From: Rhizophagus clarus
Taxonomy: Eukaryota > Glomeromycota > Glomeromycetes > Glomerales > Glomeraceae
NCBI GenBank assembly: GCA_015698045.1
Contig: BLAL01000040.1
Coordinates: 1,280,501-1,344,500 of the forward strand
Direction of reading: 5' to 3'
DNA length: 64,000 bases
The translations under genes and the position numbers were made by a program. Below, in pieces: positions 12,228-24,420 of this stretch. Position 1 is the stretch's first letter. Each line of letters opens with the position of its first letter. Below the pieces are notes generated by a model that was given only the letters and a program-made list of their open reading frames with translations, searched no databases and had not been told where the DNA came from.

Positions 12228-13886
12228 GATTCGTTCACAAAGAAGTTGAAGGGAAACAAAGAGAATTCAAGAGTGAAAAACGTTACAATAACAAAATAAA
12301 TTTCGTTATTTAAGCCCCAAAAATAGAAGGTAACAAACAATATCAAAAAAAAAAAAAATAATAATTTTTCTTTTTTGTTTTTTTTTTTTCGTTGTAAAAA
12401 AAAAAAAGGAATATTTATAAGTAATCCATTGTTGTAAGGATTGATCCCCGATTATTAATTAATAAAACTGTTACAAATAATTAATATAATGGCTATTATT
12501 AAAAGTTTATTTTAACAATCATTGTTTAAAATTTGTGTTACCTAGGAAATTAAATGCATGAGAAGGGGAGGATTTTAGGGGAGTAGATTATGAAATGAAA
12601 AATGTCCACTGTTTTGCATCAAAATTATGTTACATGTATTACGCGTTTAAAATTGAAGAAAAAAAAAAAGGTTAAACATGGGAAACCCCGAAAATTCGAA
12701 TATTAATAAGAAGTACCTTGTTCTAATAAAAGAAAAATCAAAATACAATAATACTTTGGTGATCAATTTAATTTAATTGGTGTAATCAAAAGTAGATCAA
12801 TATACGGGGTTAATTTTTTAAACAATGAAATGAACAAAGGTGTTACTATCAAAATAAGAAACAATTGAACGACATTCCTAAATCGTTATCTTAATTAGTT
12901 TCAGAACTGAACTCGCCAACAATGAACAATGAGCACACGAAATTTATTGTGAAACTTTAATCATTCCGATTAAAAGGATTGGTTCTTTAAAATGTTGTAT
13001 TTATTAATTTATGTTTCGGAATCGGGATATCTTTTAATATTATTACGTTATCGCTGTCTAAGGGGTTTGGGAATTTTACTTTCAATGTTATCATGAGAAA
13101 CACGAGAAATGATCTGTATGCGCTGTTTATGTTTATAATAAATATGCACGAACCAATATTTTTTTCACGTTTAACTTCAATGTAAATCAGCTGATGTTCT
13201 GATCGTCATCTTTATTAAAAATTTCTTTTTTTTAAAGTTTTTCGTTAGGAATCGAGATCATCAATTTATTGGAAATCATAGATCATAACAAATCATAACT
13301 TGGATTTGATTCAATAAATAAATATTCAACCAATATTTCACTGCATTAATATGACGTAAATGAAATGATTTATAATAGAGATATTTTATTTCAAGGTTTA
13401 TGTTTTAGGTAATATTATAAATTTAATTAACTATTATACTAACTAAATTAGGTAAATATAGGAATATAGAAATTATCTAAAAAGAATTATTTATATCCCC
13501 TCGGGAATAGCATAGCAGATATCCTTATATCACCTTGCCGATCATTTTCTGATCATATAATAATTTGGACTTTAAAGCTTCGGGCGAAGCCACAGAAATT
13601 TGGGCAAAACTTGAAACTTTTATGGGTTATAGATTTATGTCTTTAAAATTAATGGCCGAAATAACACAGTGAAATTTTAGGTAACACAAAAGTTATGGAT
13701 AAAATTATATTTGCAATATAATTTATATAATAAATAGTAATTTTTAAAATATCATTTCTCAATTAATTTTATGTAAATATTTATGAAATTACTATAAAAA
13801 TATTTCTCTTTATGAGACAAATTCAACAAGCTATAAAATATTAAATTCTAATACTGGTTGTTGCAATATCATCAAATTATTCTTAA
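12228..13886. other. Intergenic, no gene recognised
   Basis: This contains the 5' flank of the HMG-box-like gene, with long A and T runs at 12,345-12,410. The rest is A/T-rich unique-looking sequence. No open frame of note, tRNA or terminal repeat was found. Confidence 0.4.
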
Positions 13887-13895
13887 TTTTTTTAA

Positions 13896-16038
13896 GGGTG
13901 AATTTATTCCTCACCCCGGGTGAGATTTGATATTATTCACCCCTATCACGTGATCAATATTTTGACTGACTAATTTTTAATTGGCTGATTTTTTTAACTT
14001 AAATTTTCCGTTATCAGTTTAAAAAATTCTGTAACGTAACAATTTTTTTTTTTCGCGAAACATTTTATTTTATTCCTTTAAAGTTTACTGAATAGAAGAA
14101 TGAAACGCAATTATTCAAAATCAAAACTTTTATCTTTAATATAACTAGTAATAATGACATCAAAACCCCAATAATAATGATAAAAATGATGATAAAAGAC
14201 AAAAAAAGATATGATAAATAATGAAAACAAAAGGGAAACAAAACAAAGGTGAAAAGAAAAAGGAGACAAGATCAAAAAGAAAAGAAAAAGAATATTGATG
14301 GAAAAGATAAAACGAAAAGAAAGGGAGACGAAGAAAGAGAAATAAAAGGAAAAAGAAACGAAAACAGAAGGGAGAACGAAAGGGAAAGTGGACGATAAGG
14401 AGAAAATAAAAGGGGAAAACAAAAGGAAACAAAATCAAAAAATAAAATGAAGATGAAAGGTGGGAGTAAAATTTGTTAGTAATGATCATAAGAGAATACA
14501 TTAAAATTTGAAATGAAACCGAACACCTACCTCGTTTTCAAAGAGATTCGGTATAGTAGAAAAATCCAGGAAAAAACGAAAGGGCGAAGGAATAAAGATA
14601 AAAGGAGCGAAGACAAAACTGAAAAGAAAAACGAGATTGAAAGAGATAAAGATGAAATTGAAAGAATAATCGCTATTTTCCCTATCCGTGGATCAAGATT
14701 TGTAATACAGTATAAAACCAAATTATTACGTTGGATGCTAATTTTTTATCGACGGCATTGATAAATTATATTTTAATCACTTGATTTTCTAGCATTCTGG
14801 ATTCGCAAAATCATGGGACATTAATGGTACAAAATTGTGTATAAAAATGAAAGGGCATGAAAACAAAAGAAAATGAAACGAAAATAAAGAGACGAAGTCG
14901 AAAACGAAAGGTAAAATAAAGGGACAAGGGAGAAAATAAAATAAAGTGAAGGAAAACAAGATAAGGGGGATGAAGATAAAAACAAAAAGAAAAACAAAAC
15001 AAAAGAGAAAACGAAGGGGAAAAAGAAAAAGCGGAAACGAAAGAAAAAAATAAAAGGGAAACAGAAACAAAGGGAAAGGGAAAATGGAAACGAAAGATAA
15101 TGGAAAAAACGAAAGGGAAATGGAAACAAAGGGAAAGGGAAAACGGAAACGAAAGATAATGGAAAAAAATGAAAGGGAAAGCGGAAACAAAAGGAGAAAA
15201 TGAAGGGAAACAGAAACAAAGGGAAAGGCCGAAAGGGAAAGCGGAAATGAAAGGAAAAAATGAAAGGGAAAACGGAAACGAAAGATAATGGAAAAAAATG
15301 AAAGGGAAAGCGGAAACAAAAGGAGAAAATGAAGGGAAACGAAAACAAGGGAAAGGCCGAAAGGGAAAGCGGAAATGAAAGGAAAAAATGAAAGGGAAAG
15401 CGGAAACGAAAGGAAAAAATGAAAGGGAAAGTGGAAACAAAAGGAAAAAATAAAAGGGAAACAGAAACAAAAGGAAAGGGAAAGCGGAAAGATAATGGAA
15501 AAAACGAAAGGGAAAAACGAAAGAGAAAGCAGAAACGAAATGAAAAATGAAATAAAAATGAAAGGGAAAACAAATATGAAAGGATACAAAAACGAAAAGG
15601 AAATTAGGGGATAAAGACAAAGATAAAAAGGAAATAGAATAAAGAGAACGAATATAAAAAATAAAGACACCCATAAAGAAAAAAAAAAAATTGAAACAAA
15701 GTTAGTAAAAACGAAACAAAATCAAAAAAGAAAAAAGAAAAAAGAATTAAAGAAACGAAAAAATCATACCTTTGAGCGCGAAATCGTAGGAGCCCAAAAC
15801 CTAAAAGAAAAAAAGAAAAGAAATTAGAAACGACAAAAAATAAAATAAAAAATAAAAAAGAAAGAAGCGACATACCTGATAGCTGATACCCGTGTATTTT
15901 TTGACGCGAAACTAAAAAACCTAAAAAAGGCGTAAACAAATAGTGGCAGTTTGGCCGTATAAAGTTTCATCAGCCAATCAAAATTTATTACATAATAAGG
16001 GGGGTGAGAAATCACCCGGGTGAGAAATAAATTTTCTC
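13896..16038. mobile_element. Mutator-like non-autonomous inverted repeat element
   Basis: The left end starts GGGTGAATTTATTCCTCACC and the right end, inverted, GAGAAAATTTATTTCTCACC. Both continue into CGGGTGA, and further inside both hold ATTGGCTGAT. The element is flanked on both sides by the 9-bp direct repeat TTTTTTTAA (13,887-13,895 and 16,039-16,047). A 9-bp duplication and long imperfect inverted ends fit Mutator-like elements, though the A/T-rich duplication is weak evidence by itself. There is no transposase inside. The interior is mostly a polypurine minisatellite with intron-like signals on the minus strand. Confidence 0.6.
14160..15860 (+). repeat. Polypurine minisatellite
   Basis: The plus strand is nearly all A and G, with scattered C, built from variants of GAAAGGGAAAGCGGAAAC and GAAAGGAAAAAAT. 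A larger unit of 129 bp is repeated almost exactly (about 15,151-15,279 and 15,280-15,408), which points to recent tandem duplication. The long minus-strand open frames (F, S, P, L and V only) arise because C/T-only DNA rarely makes stops, so I reject them as genes. A less repetitive island at 14,510-14,800 interrupts the tract. Confidence 0.75.
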
Positions 16039-16047
16039 TTTTTTTAA

Positions 16048-18815
16048 TTATAGCCAGGTATTTAGGATTTAAAAACTAATTTTTGGACTAATTTTGATAG
16101 TAAATAAAATTATATAACTAAATTTATCATTAATTGCTTTCAAAATTTTTTTACTAAATAACTTAAGTTTTGAAGAAAACTCTTTATTTTTGAAAAATAA
16201 AACATATAAGATTAAATTAAAAAATAGAATTAATTCTAATAAAATTTAAATTCAAATGCTATTTGTAAATTTTAAGTATATATAAATCAATATTATCTAA
16301 ATACAGTAATGTGATAAAATTGAAAGTGATTGACAAAATTGAATAATGTCAAATTATAATGCATCCTTGATTAAATGGTTGTTTATTAAATATAAATAGA
16401 TTTATAAACTATATTTAACAGATTATAAATAATATAAATTTTATTAAATTTTAAAAAATTAAACTATTGTAACAAAATTTATTTTACATATTTTAACAAA
16501 ATTAATTTATTTATTATATAAAATTAAATTATATTAGTAATATTTAATGTTATAATTATATATATCATATTATTTATTAAAATATTAACTTTAAATATAA
16601 TTGAAAATTTTTTTGAGATTTTATTAACTATAATCTTGGGTTTTTTTTCCAGTTTTTGTAATATATTTATTAAATCAAATTTTTATAGATTTCTTATTAG
16701 GATTTTTAATATTTATGATATATCTGAATAATCTTTTTTAAAAGATCAAAGGGAAACATATTATACCAATTTGATCATTTATAATATATAGATGCTTTTA
16801 GATCAATTTAAAGATTTTTGATACTATAGCATCATTACCAATTATTTTTTTATTTTTATATCAAATTAACTTATAAGACATTTCTTTTAAGAAATACTTT
16901 GTAATTATAACAACTATAACTATACAGCTTATACTTATGTATAGATTGCAATTTGATATAAGAGAATTGGAATCATTTATTAAAATATATCGACTATAAG
17001 TTATAATAGAATTTCATATATAATTTTTTAAGATAAAAATAAGAATAATTATATTTTTATTTCTAAAAGATGTATCACCTATTATTGATGTAACTGATAT
17101 GAGTATTATTAACTTTACAAAAACCTTCAATTTTCTTAAATATATTAAATATATTATTAATAAATAATATTTATATATATAATATATCATAGTATTTGCA
17201 ATATTGCTAATATATAATTAACACATAAGTAAAATATACAATAATCTATTTTTTATATATTAAAATATATATTAATAGTTATTAACATATATGTAAAATA
17301 TGTTTAAATCATATTTTTTATATATTAAAATATATATTAAAAATAAAATAAAATTAATATATGAATAAAATATATCTAAAATATATTATTGATATATTAA
17401 AAATATATCTAAATAATATATAATTGCTGTTTTATCAGTATTGTTATGTAATTATAAGAAAATCTAGTTTAATTACTCTGATTTTCTTTAATTTTTTACA
17501 AAAACTTTTAATAAAACTTTTTAGTTAAATAGAATTACTTGCAATTACTCTTGGATTTTTTTAAAGTTTTACAATAAACTATATATTTATAAAGATAAAA
17601 ATATAATATTTATCAAGTAAGAACTAGTATTTAAGTTATAAAATTTTTTGAATTTTCTTGATTTCTCTTTAACTAATTTTTTTTTAATAATTTAGTGTAG
17701 AAAAAAATGTTAAACACTTAAAAAAAATTTATATTTATAATAAAAATCTGTTTATTTTTAATAGAGGTTTTCAAAAAAAATTTCAATTTATTATTAAATT
17801 TTTATTTTAGATTTTTAAAGACTTAAATTTATTAAAATAATATAAATATAAAAAAAAAATCTTTTTTCTAATATATTGAATCAAATTATTTGCAAAAAAT
17901 TTTTGTTAAAAATTTTTTATTTTTATTATTTTTTTTGCATTTTCAGATAACAATACATATCAAATATGGCTTCTATACACAAAATATATTCACAACAAAA
18001 TTATAACAAGTTTATTATTAATACTGTTTTAAGTTATTTTTTTGCAACTTTGCTTTAGCATCTGACATAATTTTACACTTTATATTAAACAGGATTGGAA
18101 CTAATAAGTACAAAAAAGTCATATACTCAGAATATTACCAAACAACTTTACTACCTTTTCTTAAACAAATAATAGAACTAAAAAAAAATAAATAATAAGC
18201 TTATTATAATACTATATATTTATTTTTAAATCTTATATAGTGTAAAAATCCTCAGATTTTTAAGTTTTCAAAAAAAAACATATATATAAATGCATTTAGC
18301 ATTTCAGATTTTAAGATTTTACAGATAATGGATTTGGAAATTTTATTATCTGAGCAATACTAATTAATTACAGCTAATACTTACACAAATATTTATCACA
18401 GTAATCCTAAAATTCCTGTATAAAATAAAGATAAAAAAAAAAAAAAGAAAAATAATAAAACTTATTATATTGATCTAGATTTTTTGAAAATTGAAAAAAA
18501 ACAGGTTTTCCAGAATCCCGAATAATATTAATATAACTTATATATGGATTTGTATAGAGTTTATATGAAGTTACTTTTTAAATCCATAAATTGAGTTTAC
18601 ATAGATCAGTCAATTTGGGAATAACTCATATATTATGTTTATGTAGAGTTTATAATAGATATATGTGAATGTATTTTTAAAAAATACTAATTTCAGTAAA
18701 TATAAATTACTTAGTATTTACCAAAATTTATTTTATTTTATTTATTTTTTCACTTTTTTTCAGTATTTTAGACCAAATTTATTTATTTTTATTATTCTTT
18801 TTCAGTTTTTAATAC
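16048..18815. other. Very A/T-rich intergenic region
   Basis: No gene is seen. Between about 17,130 and 17,430 the sequence is almost pure A and T, with TATATTAAAATATATATTAA phrases repeated several times, which resembles a satellite-like or easily unwound region. No terminal repeats were recognised. Confidence 0.45.
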
Positions 18816-18817
18816 TC

Positions 18818-19730
18818 TAATTCCAAAAGTCTGATCATATTTTTCATCTGGTAGCACTACAAAAAAGAAAAAAAATAATTAATTAGTTAAAAAAAGAACA
18901 ATGAAAAACACCTCTCTACCTTAATTCCAAAAGTCTAGTCATACTTTTTATCTGGTAACATTACAAAAATAAAAAAGAGTTAATAACTTAATTAATTAAA
19001 AAAATAACGAAACACCTCTTTCAACTCATTCTTACCTTAATTCCAAAAGTCCAGTCATACTTTTTGTCTGGTAACACTATAAAAAAGAAAAAAAAATTAA
19101 TTAATTAATTAAAAAAACACTGATAAACACTTTCTTCACTCTTTTTTATCTTAATTCTAAAAGTCTGATTGTACTTTTCGCTAGCAACACAACAAAAAAG
19201 AATAAAAAATTAATAATTTAATTAATTAAAAAAAACAATGAAAAACACCTCCCCAACTCTCCCTTACCTTAATTCTAAAAGTCTAATCATATTTTTGTTT
19301 TGGTAACACTATAAAAAATAAAAAAAAAGTTAATAACTTAATTAATTAAAAAAAATAATAAAACACCTTACCCAACCTTCCCTTACCTTAATTTCAAGAG
19401 TCTGGTTATGCTTTTTGTCTAGTAACACTACAAAAAAAAAAAAAATAATTAATTAATTAGTTAAAAAAATACTGAAAAACACTTTCCTACCCTTCCTAAC
19501 CTTAATTCCAAAAGTTTAGTAATGCTTTTTATCAGACAATACTACAAAAAATAAAAAAAAATTAATAACTTAATTAATTAAAAAAAAATAACAAAATACC
19601 TCTTCCAATCCTCTCTTACCTTAATTCTAAAAGTCTGGTCATACTTTTTATCTGGCAACACTACAAAAATAAACTGAATTAAAAAAAAAATCAGATATTC
19701 AGATTATCTGATTAAATCAGTAAGTCACAT
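18818..19730. repeat. Tandem array, about 8 copies of a 115-bp unit
   Basis: Units start near 18,818, 18,921, 19,034, 19,149, 19,268, 19,388, 19,501 and 19,621. Each holds TTAATTCCAAAAGTCTGGTC, ATACTTTTTATCTGGTAACA, CTACAAAAA, a run of A, TTAATTAATTAATT and ACACCTC. The array is followed by a tail with CAGATATTCAGATTATCTGA that also follows the related three-copy array at 23,514-23,930, so the two arrays are copies of one element with variable unit number. Confidence 0.75.
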
Positions 19731-20059
19731 GATCTTGCCTTTATATCGAATAATTCATTATAGCATTAACAAATTTTTTATAAATTTAAAAAATTTTTTA
19801 ACTAAGATGTAAGTTTGTGTAGCATTACTATGAAAAAAAAGTTGCATAAAGTTAATAGTAAACGCATGCAGTTCATTTGTGAGTTATATTTAAAGTTGCC
19901 TGCTGAAACTAAAGAGTTTCAACATGTTGATTGTCAAAACTATTTTAACATTTTGACATTGGCCTTCTAATTTGTCAAAATGCCAAAATAATTTTGACAT
20001 GTCAAAATTATCAAAACTATTTTGACATGTAATATATATAATATATACATATTAAACAG

Positions 20060-21650
20060 TATTAAGTTAATGAAAAAAACTGTTTTGTAACAGTTTTTTA
20101 AGCATTTAATAAAAAATATTGCGATACGTTTTTTATTTTTGAATTTTTAAATAAAAAAACCATTTTACAACAGTTTTTCAATTATTTAATAAAAAATATT
20201 GCAAAATGTTTTTTATTTTTTAACTTAGAAAAAAAACTGTTTCACAACAGGTTTTTAATTATTTAATAAAAAATGTTACAAAATATTTTTTATTTGTTTA
20301 ACTTATAAAAAAAACTATTTCGCAATGGTTTTTCAAGCATTTAATAAAAAATATTGCGAAACATTTTTTATTTTTTAATTTTTAAGTGAAAAAAACCATT
20401 TTACAACGATTTTTCAAGCATTTAATAAAAAATGTTGCAAAATAGTTTTTTTTTTAAGTTAAAAAAATAAAAATATTTCGCAACAGTTTTTCAAGTATTT
20501 AATAAAAAATGTTGTGAAACATTTTTTATTTTTTAATTTTAAACAAAAAAACTAGTTTGCAATAGATTTCAATTATATAATAAAAAACATTGCAAAATGT
20601 TTTTTATTTTTTTAACTTAGAAAAAAAACCATTTTGCAATGCTTTTTCAATTATTTAATAAAAAATATTGCGAAACATTTTTATTTTTTTAACTTAGAAA
20701 AAAGACCATTTTGCAATGATTTTTCAAGTATTTAATAAAAAATGTTGTAAAATGTTTTTTATATTTGAATTTTTAAGCGAAAAAAACTGTTTCGCAATAG
20801 TTTTTCAAGCATTTAATAAAAAACGTTGCGAAATATTTTTTATTTTTTAATTTTTAAACAAAAAAAGCCATTTTCAACAGTTTTCAATTATTTAATAAAA
20901 AATGTTGCAAAACATTTTTTATTTTTTTAACTTAAAAAAAAACTATTTCACAATGATTTTTCAATTATTTAATAAAAAATGTTGTAAAATTTTTTTTATT
21001 TTTTAATTTTTAAGCGAAAAAAATTGTTTCGCACAGTTTTTCAATTATTTAATAAAAAATGTTATGAAATATTTTTTATTTTTTAATTTTTAAACAAAAA
21101 AACCATTTCACAACAGTTTTTCAATTATTTAATAAAAAATGTTGCAAAACATTTTTTATTTTTTAACTTAAAAAAACCATTCCATAACAGTTCTTCAATT
21201 ATTTAATAAAAAATGTTGCGAAAACATTTTTTATTTTTTTAACTTAGAAAAAAAACCATTTTGCAACAGTTTTTCAATTATTTAATAAAAATATTGCGAA
21301 ACATTTTTTGTTTTTGAATTTTTAAACAAAAAAAACCATTTTGCAATGGTTTTCAATTATTTAATAAAAAATGTTGCAAAATATTTTTTATTTTTTTAAC
21401 TTAAAAAAAACTATTTTGCAACAGTTTTTCAATTATTTAATAAAAAACGATGTAAAATGTTTTTTGTTTTTAAATTTTTAAACAAAAAAACCTGTTTTAC
21501 AACAGTTTTTCAAGCATTTAATAAAAAATATTGTGAAGCATTTTTTATTTTTTAACTTAAGAAAAAAAATTATTTCGCAACAGTTTTTAAATTATTTAAT
21601 AAAAAACGTTGTAAAATGTTTCTTATTTTTTAATTTTTACCATAATGAAT
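20060..21650. repeat. Minisatellite, about 20 copies of a 78-bp hairpin unit
   Basis: Each unit carries two short palindromes. One is ATAAAAAATGTT and AACATTTTTTAT around a TGCGA-like centre. The other is AAAAACTGTT and AACAGTTTTT around TTCGC/TTTGC. They are joined by TCAATTATTTAATA and TTTTTTAACTTAGA. Copies differ mainly by changes that keep the pairing, and many vary between CG and CA/TG at the centres. Confidence 0.75.
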
Positions 21651-21762
21651 AAAACCTGTTGCAAAATATTGTGATGTTAGTTTTAGTAGTTTTGACAATT
21701 TTAACGTGTTAAAACTATTTTGGCAGTTTTGTACAATTTTGGCAGTTTTGATATGTTGAAAC

Positions 21763-22121
21763 TAAGATTGCCTGCCAAAATTAAGTAGTTTAGATCAAGG
21801 CCGAAACTTTTTTGTAACCAAAAGTTTAAGCAATTAAAAGTAAATTTGCCAAAATTATAATGCCGAAATTATTACTGAAATGCTGAAATTTAGCCAAAAT
21901 TATAAGCCAGCTTTAATATTATAATTCTGGCCAAATAAAGGATCGATATAGAAAATTTCTTTTTTGGAAATTTGTATAATGTCACATGACTTAATGCTGT
22001 AATTTTGGCCAATTTTTAATTTTGGCCAAAATTAAGAATAGTTTTAGCTTTAGTTTTGGAATGGATTTGATTGGCCAAAACCTTTCAGAATTTTCTTTTT
22101 AGTTTTGGCATGCAACCTTAA
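21763..22121. mobile_element. Nested MITE, reverse copy of the 7760-8173 family
   Basis: Read on the minus strand it starts TTAAGGTTGCATGCCAAAAC. It runs through the same phrases as the 7760 copy (TTTTGGCCAAAATT blocks, then a TAATGTCACATGAC phrase and a TATCGATCCTTTATTTGGCC phrase) to GGCAGGCAATCTTA. It lies wholly inside the 19,890-22,211 element. Confidence 0.65.
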
Positions 22122-22211
22122 TTAAAACTATTTTGGCATTTCAGCATTTCAATATATTTTAGATTTTGACATTTCAACATTGGCCAATTGAGTTTCGGCA
22201 GACAACTTTAA

Positions 22212-23500
22212 TTATATTAGTATTATTCAGGGTCCTGATTTTCCCTTTACCAACTCCCTCCTTTCTACTAACTTTCTCATTATATAATAAGACTTTAGGA
22301 CAAAATACTCAAATGCTTATACTAAAAGTTAATTCTAGTAAAGAAAAGAAAATCAAAATACTTAAGGATGAGTTAGCATATATAATTATAGGCTTTTAAA
22401 TCTTAGATGGATGTTTTTTTATTCAAGATATTATTATTTATAATGTTCTGATAAAGTAAGATAATTACATATTTTTACAACATCTATCTGCTTGAAGCAA
22501 TATTATATCAGTGTCTTTTAAGAACTAGCACAAATATAAGATAATCTGATGCAAATTAGTAATATCAAAATTTTTCCAGAATTACAAAACATAGTAAATG
22601 ATCCTATATTGAAATACCTACTCGATAATTTTTTATCCTGTAATTTTTCAAAGAATAAAAAAAATACAAAAGATTTTAAGTTGTTATTTTCAATCTGCCT
22701 GAATTTATGACTATGGCTTTCTTAGTAGTAGAATTCTAACATGAAGCCTTTTTAAGTAAATTAAATATAAAATATTTAAAGAAATTAAATTACTAAGTAG
22801 AAAGAGAAAGATTGTGGGCTATTTTAAATTTTAAAAACATATGTATCAATCCTTAAAATTAGCTTAAATTAAGAATTTTTAATAAAAAATTAGTAAACAG
22901 TGCAAAATACAATTGTGTTACATATTCATCTTATCAATCTTATGTAGAATAATCAAAAAATAAATTTTTTACAACTTGTGCTTAAAAATTAAAGTAATAA
23001 TAACTTTTTATAGCCTATCAACTATTTTAAAAACCCATCACTTTTTACACCAGTTGCAAATAAAAGTTTTATGAATACAATAGTAATTATTTGCAGTTGT
23101 TAATGATATTATTTATTCTCCAAAAGTTTTTCATGATGTAAAATAATTAAATAAGACAGTAAGAATAACTGGGTTTTGTGTAGATTTACTATAATATTTA
23201 AAGAATTTTGGAAATAAAGAAATAACCAAAATTTTCATTATCTTTTATTAATTTTTAATTTAAAAATTTTGTTCTTAAAATATGAAGACAAAGAATCTTC
23301 CTTTATATTATTTACTGATAATGATTTTAAAACTAATAATGATTTTAAAATTCATACAGGTTTCTCTTAGAGAAATCACTTAACTGATATTGAAATCTCA
23401 TAATATTTAAATTCCCAGTATGAAAACTTTGACTTTTAGATAAATGATTGTTATCACAAAATCTTGCGAATGCCATAATCTCCTTGACCATATACTCTTG
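22212..23500. other. Decayed dispersed repeat, no intact gene
   Basis: Short coding-like pieces (for example GPDFPFTNSLLSTNFL near 22,230-22,280) and phrases shared with 9890-9970 show that this is another copy of the decayed coding repeat. The frame is broken throughout, and the 77-codon frame at 22,166-22,399 starts inside the MITE end and is not a gene. Confidence 0.4.
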
Positions 23501-23513
23501 ACCTCAATTGTCC

Positions 23514-23930
23514 TTAATTCCAAAAGTCTGGTTATACTTTTCATCTAGCAACACTACAAAAAAGAAAAAAAAATTACTAATTAATTAATTAATTAAAAAA
23601 ACTAACAAAAAATACTACCCCAACCCTCTCTTATCTTACTTAATTCCAATAATCCAGTTATACTTTTCATCTGGCAACACTACAAAAAAAAAAAAAGAAA
23701 AAAAGAATAATTAATTAAATAAAAAAAATAATGAAAAATACCTTTCTGACCTTCCCTTACCTTAATTCCAATAATCTGGTCATGTCTTTTGCCTGGCAAC
23801 ATCACAAAAAAAAAATTTTTTTTTCAAAATCAAATATTCAGATTATCTGATTAGATCAGCAAGTCATATGTGAGGCCTTTATACCAAATAATTTGTTATA
23901 GCATTAATGAATTTTTTATAATGAAGGTCT
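23514..23930. repeat. Three-copy array related to 18,818-19,730
   Basis: Three units near 23,514, 23,639 and 23,762 hold TAATTCCAA, GTCTGGTTATACTTTTCATC, TAGCAACACTACAAAAAA and AATTAATTAATT. They are followed by the same CAGATTATCTGATTAGATCA tail found after the larger array. Unit period is about 124 bp. Confidence 0.7.
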
Positions 23931-24420
23931 TATTTTATTTAATTTTATTTGATCAACTAAAATTGAAATAAAAGAATTAAAATTAAAGTTTAAAAAGTAA
24001 ATGAAAAAAAACAAATAAAATAGATTACATAATAAACAAATAAACATTATTGCTGATGAAAAAACTGCCAGAGTCCAGAAGCGCTATATTTTTTTATTTT
24101 TTTTTACACGTTTACCACTTATTTACCCAAATAATCAGATCATAATACTGGTTATACCAATTTAAAAACTGCATATATCCCTTTTTTATATCAACTCATG
24201 AGATAAGCTTATCATAAATGAAGCGATATTACCTTTTATGTTATAAATAATTAACGCTAGTAGTTTTGTTAAGACTTTAGGATTTTATTTTTTTTTAAGC
24301 TACTATAGCGAAAGAAAATTTTTTTTAAAAAAAATAAAAAATCATTTTTTTTTAACATTTTTTTTTAAAATAAAAAATCATTTTTTTTAATTTTTTAGTT
24401 AACGGTGTCACCTTTAGCTT
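23931..24420. other. Intergenic, no gene
   Basis: A/T-rich sequence with long T runs at about 24,280-24,400. No supported feature. Confidence 0.35.

Larger units (their letters stand above)
19890..22211. mobile_element. Large MITE-like element holding a minisatellite and a nested MITE
   Basis: It begins TTAAAGTTGCCTGCTGAAAC and ends in the inverted form of TTAAAGTTGTCTGCCGAAAC. Both flanks carry TTATAT in direct orientation. Inside the ends are TGTCAAAACTATTTTGACAT palindromes. The middle is a long minisatellite, and a different MITE (21,763-22,121) is inserted near the right end. No transposase is encoded. The ends resemble those of the 7760-8173 family, so the two families may use the same transposase. 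Confidence 0.6.

Noticed and set aside
14789-15939. Several long overlapping minus-strand open frames of 110-290 codons rich in F, P, S, L and V.
   Set aside because: They lie opposite a polypurine minisatellite. DNA with only C and T on the coding strand rarely makes stops, all frames are open at once, and the sequence is internally repetitive.
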